The translations under genes were made by a program, and so were the position numbers. DNA of 64,000 bases from Planctomycetota bacterium (GTDB lineage Bacteria; Planctomycetota; PLA2; JAEUHO01): the NCBI GenBank assembly GCA_020631815.1, contig JACKGW010000001.1, positions 248,001 through 312,000 of the forward strand, in the 5' to 3' direction. The first letter of the stretch is position 1, and every line of letters starts with the position of its first letter. This document shows positions 57,520 through 64,000 of this stretch, piece after piece. A model generated the notes under the pieces. The model was not told the DNA's origin. It worked only from the letters and a program-made list of their open reading frames with translations, and ran no database searches.

Positions 57520-60213
57520 CTACTCGTCCAGTGCGATCTCGACGGTTCCTGCCGAGGGGTCGATGCGACGGACGTCGCCGAGGCCCAGGTCCGGGTCGGG
57601 ACCGTAGACCACGACTTGCATGCCCTCAGGCCACGCGGGGTCGACGGCGACTCGAACGTGGCCGAGGGCGTCGGTCCTGCGTATCTGGGTCCACGTGGCC
57701 GGGGTGTCGCCGTGGCCGTTGGACATGTGCAGACGCCGTTGGGCAGCCGCCTCGCCATTGGCCTTGCGGACGGTGAGGTCGAGCCACGTGCCCTGGACGA
57801 ACTGGAACGTCACCGTCTGTCCGTCAGGCACGACCTTGGCCGTGGGCGGAGCCAACCAAGGTTCCTTGATCTCAGGGGGAAGGTACGTCGCCACGTACAC
57901 CTGGATCGACGGCAGCCCCTCGAAGACGGCCACGCCGCTCGTGTCCGTGGTGCCCTGGCCCAAGCTCTTCATGCCGCCGCCTACGCTGACGCGCGCGGAC
58001 AGCGGTGAGCCGTCGGGCGCCCGCACCTCGACACGCAGACTCCTGTCCTGCGCCGCCAAGCGTGCCACCAGGTGGACCTCGTCTCCCAGCGGGGTCGCTC
58101 GCGTGGGCTCGACGGTCATCAAGGGACGGTCGGGAAGGGGCGGTCCCCGCATCACGAAGTCGCCGTTCCAGCGCACCTCGACGTCGTCGTTCCCGCCTAC
58201 GTCAATGGCGAACGCCCCGTCGCCGTCGACGGTTCCCATGCCGACGCGCGCCTCACCGCGGAAGGCGTACACCACGGCGTCCTTCAGCGGCTGCCCCGCC
58301 TCATCCCTCAACGTGCCGCGGACCAAGACCGATCGCTCCAAGCGGATCACGAAGTCGGTGACGTCGGCGGGGACCTCGGTCGCGCCTAGCTGGCGAAGAT
58401 CGTTGCGCCTGATGGGCCACACCGTGATCTCGGCAGCACGACCAATGGGCAGGGAGATCTCGACCTGGCCCGACTCGTTGGTGCGTTGACTCGACGTGCG
58501 TGCCTTGTCCTGCACGTAGGCCTCGACGACGGGCTCCCCCTCCGGGTCGAGCACCGTGACCGTCACGGTGCGTGTGCGCCCCAGCACGATCTCGAGCGGT
58601 GGCTCGTCATCGGGCTGCGGAGCGACGACCGTGCGCTGGACGGGCGATGCTCCTTGCGCCGAGGCCGTGACCTCCCACGGGCCGGGCATCAAGCCGGACA
58701 CGCGGAAGTGTCCTCGCTCGTCCGTGCGAACCTCGTGCGAGCCGCCGTAGGTGGTCTGGGCGCTGGCTCCGCTTGCGCGCCGACTCGTCCTGCCCGTCGT
58801 CTTGCTGCCCACTCTCACCGTGATGTTCGCGTAGCCCTCGCCTTCGCCATCGATCACGCGCCCCTCGATGACCGCAGGTGGCCCGAGCTCGATGTCTCCC
58901 AAGTCGACGGTCTCTCCGGAGGCCGCCGCGTCGATGTCCAGCATGAGGCTCGCGCGCTCGACGGCCCGGACCTGGATCGTGTGGGGCAGGGAGGGATCCA
59001 AGCCGTCAATGCGAAAGGTCCCGTCGGTGCCCGAGAGCGCGTTGCCCAGGGAGATGGCCTGCTCGCCGCCGCGGTGCTCACTGCCCACGGTCGCGATGCG
59101 GGCGTGGCGAATGACCTCGCCGCTCTCGTCCACGATCCGTCCCTCGATCGCAAACCCGCGTTGCAGCGCGAAGTCGATCTCCGTCTGGTCTCCGACCACG
59201 GCGACTCCGCGCACGTAGCCGGGGGCGAGGACCTGGATGTCGCTGACGCCCTCGCCAGTCCACCCCGGCATGGCGTACGCGCCCTCGCGGTCGGTCGTGA
59301 CCTCGCCGTCCAGCACCCAGTTCATGCCAAGGCGCGCGCCTTCGATGGGCGCGCCGGTCGCGGCGTCCGTGACGCGGCCGCGGATCGTGCGCCCGGCCGG
59401 CAGCCTGTAGGTGTACTGCTGCTCGCCGCTCTCCTGCAGCTGCAGGCGCACCCAGCCCGGCTGTCCCCAGCCCTCGTGGACGGGCTCCGGCTCGAGCGTC
59501 GCCTCGACACCGCCCGGCAAGCTGTCGAACGCGACGCGTCCGTCCGCACCCGTCGAGAGCAGGTGGCGAAAGCTCGTGCCGCCCCCGGTGCGATCCACGC
59601 GCCAGAGCCCGACGGGGACGTTGGCCGCGGGCCCTCCGTCAGGAGCCTCCAGTGTCAGGACCAAGCGCACACCGGGGCGGAGCACGATCCGGAGGTGCGC
59701 GCCTCCGGCGACGCGGTTCAGCTCCGTCGAAGCATGGCCGGCGTGCTGCGCCATGACTGACACGATCTGCCCCGGTCGGATCCGGAGTCGGAAGGAGCCG
59801 TCCGTGGAGCTCTGCTCCTCGGCAAACATGATCGCCTCGTAGTAGCCACTCGCGGTGATCAGTCCACCACGCCACGTGTACTCGCTGGCCGTTACGCTGG
59901 CGCCGGCGACGGGTTCGCCCTGTTCGTCGACGACGATCCCGAAAATGTCGCGCACGGGATCCAGCGTGGAACGGTCGACCGGCGCCGGTGCCGGGATCGT
60001 TCCCTTCAGCGCCTCGTCGCCAGCCGCCGTTCCCGTTCCCTGCAGGGCGGGACCGCTGCTTGTGGTTGAACCGGTCAGACTCGATTCGGCTTCACCCCGC
60101 GGAATCGCGGCATCGGTACCCAGGTCCGGCGCGCGGTCCATGGTCACGACCCAGACCAACACGCCGACGGCCACCAAGGCCCCGACCAGCAACGCCCCAC
60201 GCATCGAACCCAT
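57520..60213 (-). CDS. membrane-anchored protein with repeated carboxypeptidase-regulatory-like domains
   Basis: An 897-residue protein from ATG 60213 (AGGA upstream). One N-terminal helix (about 5-26) anchors a chain of seven or eight beta-sandwich domains of the CarboxypepD_reg type, each on the pattern DIFGIVVDEQGEPVAGASVTASEY, TIRGRVTDAATGAPIEGARLG, FAIEGRIVDESGEVIRHARIA, VIEGRVIDGEGEGYANITV and VLVRGTLRDEAGQPLKDAVVY. Such domains are structural adhesive or binding modules of surface proteins in planctomycetes. No catalytic domain is seen. It converges on element D. Confidence 0.82.
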   Translation of the reverse strand: MGSMRGALLVGALVAVGVLVWVVTMDRAPDLGTDAAIPRGEAESSLTGSTTSSGPALQGTGTAAGDEALKGTIPAPAPVDRSTLDPVRDIFGIVVDEQGEPVAGASVTASEYTWRGGLITASGYYEAIMFAEEQSSTDGSFRLRIRPGQIVSVMAQHAGHASTELNRVAGGAHLRIVLRPGVRLVLTLEAPDGGPAANVPVGLWRVDRTGGGTSFRHLLSTGADGRVAFDSLPGGVEATLEPEPVHEGWGQPGWVRLQLQESGEQQYTYRLPAGRTIRGRVTDAATGAPIEGARLGMNWVLDGEVTTDREGAYAMPGWTGEGVSDIQVLAPGYVRGVAVVGDQTEIDFALQRGFAIEGRIVDESGEVIRHARIATVGSEHRGGEQAISLGNALSGTDGTFRIDGLDPSLPHTIQVRAVERASLMLDIDAAASGETVDLGDIELGPPAVIEGRVIDGEGEGYANITVRVGSKTTGRTSRRASGASAQTTYGGSHEVRTDERGHFRVSGLMPGPWEVTASAQGASPVQRTVVAPQPDDEPPLEIVLGRTRTVTVTVLDPEGEPVVEAYVQDKARTSSQRTNESGQVEISLPIGRAAEITVWPIRRNDLRQLGATEVPADVTDFVIRLERSVLVRGTLRDEAGQPLKDAVVYAFRGEARVGMGTVDGDGAFAIDVGGNDDVEVRWNGDFVMRGPPLPDRPLMTVEPTRATPLGDEVHLVARLAAQDRSLRVEVRAPDGSPLSARVSVGGGMKSLGQGTTDTSGVAVFEGLPSIQVYVATYLPPEIKEPWLAPPTAKVVPDGQTVTFQFVQGTWLDLTVRKANGEAAAQRRLHMSNGHGDTPATWTQIRRTDALGHVRVAVDPAWPEGMQVVVYGPDPDLGLGDVRRIDPSAGTVEIALDE

Positions 60214-60343
60214 GCGTCCTCCCTTGCCTGACACGGTAGGGGGGAACGAGCCTCGCGTGCCGAGGCTCACCACAATCCTCGGCGGATCCGGTCAAGGACC
60301 ATCGGGAAGGGCGATCCACGGGGCGAGCGCCCGCAGATCGCAC

Positions 60344-60349
60344 TAGGCT
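60344..60349 (+). promoter_or_regulatory. TAGGCT -10-like box, 6 nt before the start codon
   Basis: TAGGCT is followed by CCGGAC and the ATG at 60356, in the gap between divergent genes. This is the presumed promoter of the selenoprotein gene. Confidence 0.5.
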
Positions 60350-60355
60350 CCGGAC

Positions 60356-60910
60356 ATGCGAACCCCCCGCCTCGCTCTCGTCGCTTCGTTGGCTCTTGCC
60401 CTTGCAGGATGCGGCGACGTACCCGGCCCGGAGCGACAAGTCATCACGCCCGAGATGGACGCCAAGGTTGCCGGGCGCAAGCTGCCCAAGCGCGATACAC
60501 CGCTGACGGTGGGCATGGTGGCGCCGGACCTCCACGAGATGAGGGAGGGCGCGCCCGCGATCGTCGTGTTCTACCGCGGCCACTGGTGACCCTGGTGCCG
60601 CCGGCAGCTCGGTGAGCTGCAAGATCACCTGTCCCTGATCGAGGCCGCCGGGGCCCAGCTTGTTGCGGTCAGCAACGACCCTGTCGACAAGCGCGACGAG
60701 CTCGTGGCCAAGTACCGCTTCACCTTCCCCGTCGTCAGCGACAAGGATCTCGCGATCAGCGAGGCCTACGGCGTGCGCCAAGAGGGCAAGGACAGCCCGC
60801 TGCCAGCGACGTTCGTGATGGGCCCGGACCGCAAGATCCTCTTCGTCAAGGTCGGCGACGAGATCCCCGACCGCCCGACCCTGGAGCAGATCCTCGCGCC
60901 GTTGCGCTAG
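60356..60910 (+). CDS. lipoprotein selenoprotein of the AhpC/TSA (peroxiredoxin-like) family, in-frame TGA
   Basis: A 184-residue protein if TGA at 60587-60589 is read as selenocysteine. The signal peptide ends in lipobox LALAGC (Cys 19). The redoxin core starts at MVAPDLHEMREGAPAIVVFYRGHW, then U78-P-W-C81, RRQLGEL and later AVSNDPVDKRDEL and LPATFVMGPDRKI, all family hallmarks. Cys homologues have WCPWC or WCPxC here, so TGA replaces the peroxidatic Cys. A hairpin of SECIS type follows. The frame is open on both sides and well conserved. If it were a nonsense mutation the second half should decay; it has not. Likely role: membrane-bound peroxide or disulfide reduction. Confidence 0.85.
60587..60620 (+). 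promoter_or_regulatory. UGA codon and bacterial SECIS element
   Basis: The TGA (60587-60589) is followed, after 14 nt, by GCAGCTC (60604-60610), loop GGT (60611-60613), GAGCTGC (60614-60620): a perfect 7-bp stem. The apical loop begins with G and is 21 nt from the UGA, within the 16-37 nt window known for bacterial SECIS elements. The stem lies within the coding region and keeps the redoxin frame. Confidence 0.85.
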
Positions 60911-60925
60911 CTCGCAGCGACCTGC

Positions 60926-63160
60926 CTAGTGCTTGAGCAGGTCGCCACCTAGGACGCGCGGGATCATGTCGCCGCCGAGCCACACGGACAGCTTGGGAGC
61001 ACCCTCGGGCTCGAGGGTGATCTCGACCGCGTTGGCGCCCTCCTTCAGTCGCGTCTCGGCGTAGCCCGCGTCGGTCCCTTCGAGCGTGCGCTCGAAGACG
61101 ACCTCGCCGTCGACTTCCAAACGCACCGTGCCGGGGCCCGCGAGGGCCCACTGGTAGATGCCCTCCGCGGGAGCCACGACCTCGCCCTCGAGGGTGACCT
61201 TCTTGACCTTGCCCTTGGCCGCATCGCCCAGCTGGGCGGCGAGCAGGCCCTTGCCCTTGAACGGCAGCTCCTTCACGACGATGCCGTCCTTGGTGCCGGC
61301 AGCGCCTTCGACGGTGGCCTCCAAGCCCTGCTGGCCCTTCGGGGTCTTGTCCTTGGGCTTCTTGCGCGTGGTGCGCTTGGGCTTGCTGTCGCCGCCGGGC
61401 GCCTCGACCACGAGATCCTCGATCTCGCTGCGGCTCGCGCGGCCGTCCTTGTCGACGCCGCGGACGTACAGCGGCACGCTGCCGCGGCCCAGCAGGGTGG
61501 CCGGGATCTCGAGCTTCCAGCGACCGCTCCTGACGGACGTCGTCGCGATCACGTTGTTGCCGTGGTGGAGAGCGATGTCCTTCACGCCTGACGGCGCCCG
61601 GCCCGACAGCTTGATCTCGTCGTCCAGCGCGACCGGCTTCTTGGGCAGCACGAGCGTCGGCAGGTCGCCGCCGTTCCTCACCACGAAGCGGGCGTGGCTC
61701 TCCGAGCGTGTCTCGAGCAGGTCGTCGGTGATGGCGGCGATGTGGAGCTCGTGGCCCCCGTCCTCGAGGGTCGTCGTGTCGATGACAACGGAGCCCAGCT
61801 CCCCGCTCCACACCTGGTGGCCGTCGACGTAGGCCTCCAGGCGCGTCGGCATCGGATCGGCACCCGCGCCGATCTCGAGCAGGGGTAGGCCCCACGATCC
61901 GCTGGCGGGCGACTTCGCATCCGTGCCCGCGATCTTGACCGTGCGGATCGGCGCGTACGGCCGCGTCAGCGGATCGCCCACGATCAACAGCTGGAAGGGG
62001 CCACGCAGGCTCTCGTAGAACGCCTCGGCCAGCGAGGCACCATCGGCGTAGTGGATGTGGATGAACGGCGCGGGGAACTTCATCCAGATCGACAGGGGTT
62101 CGCAGACGGTGCCGCTGCTGCCCGCGGCGCCCGCGGCCAGGAAGGCGGTCAGCTTGGTCTGGCCCGAGCCGTCGAGCTGTCCGCCGAACGACGTCAGATG
62201 CTCGGCGATGGCGCCCGGCAGCATCTGGCTCCCGCACTTGCTCCAGTCGAACCCGGCGATCCCGGCCACGACGCCGATGACATCCTCGCACTGGTTCGGC
62301 AAGACGGCATCCTGGCCCTCTTGGTCTGGCGCGATGATGACCGCCTTGTGGCCGCGCTTCTCGAGCTCCTCGACGGTCTGGTTGAAGAACATGCGGCGCG
62401 ACTTGGCGCGGATGTCCTTGTGGTCCATCAGGTAGACGGTGCCCTTGGGCATCGTGCCGTCGGCCCCGACCGAGCGCTCGAGGTTGGCGAGGATGTCGGG
62501 CACCGACATGCCCTGGATCCCGTGCCAGCCCAGCATCGTGGACAGGCGGTAGCGGTCCATGTCCGTGGCGAGGTCGTCTGCCGAAGGCTGCTTGACCGCC
62601 TCGCCGCTGCGCTCCCAGAGGTACGTGGAGCGGAATCCCGTGGTCGGAAGCGGGGGGCCGGGGCGGACGCGCGCGTAGCGGTTGATCTCGAGATCCGTGT
62701 AGGCGAGGTCCTTGGCCAGTACGCGACGGGAGAGGTACGTGGCGCCCGTCAGCGAGAGCCGCTTGGGGACGCGCTTGTCCCAGCCGTTGGGCTCACCGTC
62801 GGCGGAGAAGTCCGCGGCGAACGGGAAGTCCGTGCTGAAGGCGATCGTGTCCACATCGCCGTCCAGGCCGTGCTCGGCCAGCCAGGCGTCGAGCGGAGCG
62901 AGAATCCGCTCGCGGAACAAGTCGACCGTCGACAGCTGGCGGTGGGGGATCTTGGTCAACCGGCAGATGTGGTGCACCGGGATGCCGCGCATCCGCGCGT
63001 ACTCGGTGGCGACATACAGCGATGTGGGCGAGTCACCGTTGGCCACGATGACGGTGCGGCTCGGCCCGCCACCCGCCACGGCGGCGGGCGCCGCCAGGAG
63101 GACCACCGACAGCAAGGCCAGGGCGAGAAGCGTGGCGCGTCCGAGGGTCCGCACCGCCAT
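60926..63160 (-). CDS. TIGR03790 family secreted protein
   Basis: A 744-residue protein with a signal peptide (about 1-29). Residues 33-410 match TIGR03790: RTVIVANGDSPTSLYVATEY, GIPVHHICRLTKI, DTIAFSTDFPF, YLMDHKDIRAKSR and PFIHIHYADGASLAEAFYESL. This domain has a caspase-like/gingipain fold in related proteins, and its substrates are unknown. Residues 420-744 are beta-sandwich modules, ending in a PA14-like domain (APAEGIYQWALAGPGTVRLEVDG). It is coupled to LemA by a 1-nt overlap. Confidence 0.88.
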   Translation of the reverse strand: MAVRTLGRATLLALALLSVVLLAAPAAVAGGGPSRTVIVANGDSPTSLYVATEYARMRGIPVHHICRLTKIPHRQLSTVDLFRERILAPLDAWLAEHGLDGDVDTIAFSTDFPFAADFSADGEPNGWDKRVPKRLSLTGATYLSRRVLAKDLAYTDLEINRYARVRPGPPLPTTGFRSTYLWERSGEAVKQPSADDLATDMDRYRLSTMLGWHGIQGMSVPDILANLERSVGADGTMPKGTVYLMDHKDIRAKSRRMFFNQTVEELEKRGHKAVIIAPDQEGQDAVLPNQCEDVIGVVAGIAGFDWSKCGSQMLPGAIAEHLTSFGGQLDGSGQTKLTAFLAAGAAGSSGTVCEPLSIWMKFPAPFIHIHYADGASLAEAFYESLRGPFQLLIVGDPLTRPYAPIRTVKIAGTDAKSPASGSWGLPLLEIGAGADPMPTRLEAYVDGHQVWSGELGSVVIDTTTLEDGGHELHIAAITDDLLETRSESHARFVVRNGGDLPTLVLPKKPVALDDEIKLSGRAPSGVKDIALHHGNNVIATTSVRSGRWKLEIPATLLGRGSVPLYVRGVDKDGRASRSEIEDLVVEAPGGDSKPKRTTRKKPKDKTPKGQQGLEATVEGAAGTKDGIVVKELPFKGKGLLAAQLGDAAKGKVKKVTLEGEVVAPAEGIYQWALAGPGTVRLEVDGEVVFERTLEGTDAGYAETRLKEGANAVEITLEPEGAPKLSVWLGGDMIPRVLGGDLLKH

Positions 63161-63771
63161 CAGGAGAGGTCCACCTGCGGCAGGGCGCGCTCGCTGGCGT
63201 CCTCGATCTCGAAGAACTCGCGCTTGCGGAATCCGTACATGTTGGCGAGCACGCTCGAGGGGAAGCTCTCGATGAGGTTGGCCAAGTCGCGGACGTTGGC
63301 GTTGTAGAAGCGACGCGCCCGCTGGATGCGATTCTCCGTGGTGGCCAGCTCCTCCTGCAGGGCCAGGAAGTGGCGGCTGGCCTTCAGCTCGGGGTAGCTC
63401 TCCTTGAGCAGGAACAGCCCGCGGATCTCACGCGTAAGCGCGTTCTCGTCGCGGGCCTGGTCCACGGGCGACGTGTGGGGCGACGCCGCCTTGTTGCGGG
63501 CCAGCACCACGCGCTCCAGCGTGTCGCCCTCGTGCTTCGCGTAGCCCTTGACCGTCTCGACGAGGTTCGGGATCAGGTCGTAGCGGCGCTTGAGCTCGGT
63601 ATCGACGTCCGACCACGACTCGTCGCAGTGGTTGCGTGCCCGGACGAGTCGGTTGTAGGTCCCGACGGCCCAGAGGAGGCCGAACACCACGAGACCGACA
63701 GCCACCCAGGCACCGGGATGGACACCGCTCGCGGCCCAGGAGTGGAGCGAAGCAAGAGGGAGAAGCGACAT
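63160..63771 (-). CDS. LemA family membrane protein
   Basis: A 203-residue LemA protein starting at ATG 63771. One N-terminal helix (about 22-40) is followed by the family pattern YNRLVRARNHCDESWSDVDT, LKRRYDLIPNLVETVKGY, ELATTENRIQRARRFYNANV and FPSSVLANMYGFRKREFFE, which forms a helical bundle. LemA proteins are widespread and of unknown function. It comes first in a two-gene operon with TIGR03790, an unusual partner since TPM-domain genes are more common. Confidence 0.92.
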   Translation of the reverse strand: MSLLPLASLHSWAASGVHPGAWVAVGLVVFGLLWAVGTYNRLVRARNHCDESWSDVDTELKRRYDLIPNLVETVKGYAKHEGDTLERVVLARNKAASPHTSPVDQARDENALTREIRGLFLLKESYPELKASRHFLALQEELATTENRIQRARRFYNANVRDLANLIESFPSSVLANMYGFRKREFFEIEDASERALPQVDLS

Positions 63772-63890
63772 GCCCCGCATTCTGCCGCAAGCGGGACCCG
63801 AGTGTGCGTTCCCGCCGCGCGGCGGCGGACGGACCGTGAGGGCCCCGCCCCTCCGCGATGGCGTCCCTCGTGCGATTGGCGAGAATCCCC

Positions 63891-64000
63891 CTACGAGGCC
63901 GCGGGACCCGGGCCGATCAGGTCCTGCGGGAGTGCATCGAGCAGCCGTGTACCGATGTCGATCAGCTCGTCCCAGTGGTGGGGGCCGATGCGCTCGGTGC
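63891..64000 (-). CDS. 3' end of a gene running out of the window
   Basis: An open frame on the minus strand ends with TAG at 63891-63893 and continues past the window edge. The 36 visible residues include ERIGPHHWDELIDIGTRLL and end GPGPAAS. The helical, amphipathic look suggests a real C-terminus; no family can be assigned. The gap 63772-63890 holds no other gene. Confidence 0.45.
   Translation of the reverse strand, partial: TERIGPHHWDELIDIGTRLLDALPQDLIGPGPAAS

Noticed and set aside
60356..60589. Short redoxin ending at TGA as a truncated pseudogene
   Set aside because: The frame continues with intact family motifs to 60910, the TGA replaces the catalytic Cys exactly, and a SECIS-type hairpin follows.

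Overview
The window is about 70% GC, densely coded bacterial chromosome. The gene repertoire suggests Planctomycetota or a close relative: a DUF1800/DUF1501 pair, a TIGR03790 protein, an S55 (SpoIVB-type) peptidase, MoxR/CoxE, a Ser/Thr kinase with a zinc ribbon, and many secreted propeller or vWA proteins. This assignment is an inference, because there is no rRNA in the window. There is no prophage, plasmid, insertion-sequence transposase or CRISPR array; the only RNA gene seen with certainty is a tRNA-Ala(CGC).

Layout. 0-11 kb: desaturase, MoaD-like plus BNR-repeat protein, GAF/PP2C phosphatase, FtsX/LolD-type ABC transporter, PASTA protein, DUF4388 and TPR proteins. 11-21 kb: ABC-2 exporter, lipoprotein, M19 dipeptidase, methyltransferase, a large secreted protein with a CBM9-like tail, BcsL-type acetyltransferase facing a cupin/JmjC-like protein, CinA-like protein. 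21-33 kb: tRNA-Ala, a divergent phosphoglycerate kinase, MlaF-like ATPase, bacilliredoxin, HELTH metalloprotease, CvpA, a NifB-like protein without the radical-SAM cysteines, vWA protein, M50 protease. 33-40 kb: beta-propeller/S55 peptidase pair, MoxR/CoxE pair, secretin-N-domain protein. 40-47.6 kb: lipoprotein, two membrane-anchored proteins, Ser/Thr kinase, FHA-GAF-sigma54 activator and DsrE protein, all on the minus strand. 47.7-53.3 kb: a phosphonate (2-aminoethylphosphonate) cluster that probably feeds a phosphonolipid. 54-64 kb: DUF1800/DUF1501, Ig-like repeat protein, a peroxiredoxin-like selenoprotein, TIGR03790, LemA and the tail of one more gene.

Strongest unusual signals. (1) The redoxin gene at 60356-60910 has an in-frame TGA at the peroxidatic Cys position (U-P-W-C), followed by a 7-bp stem with a GGU loop, which is a bacterial SECIS. 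(2) The PEP mutase of the phosphonate cluster departs from the diagnostic EDK-X5-NS motif (EDN...CS), and its phosphonopyruvate decarboxylase is split in two. (3) A NifB/NifX-like protein has lost all radical-SAM cysteines. (4) A family of paired inverted hairpins (units of 55-61 bp, spacer 79-81 bp) sits at four convergent gene junctions; at one junction it supplies the stop codons of both neighbours. (5) Nine genes carry a TANNNT hexamer 6-8 nt before the start codon, the signature of leaderless transcripts. (6) The 1.1 kb gap upstream of the phosphonate operon holds UUCG hairpins, G-tract clusters and a terminator-like hairpin.
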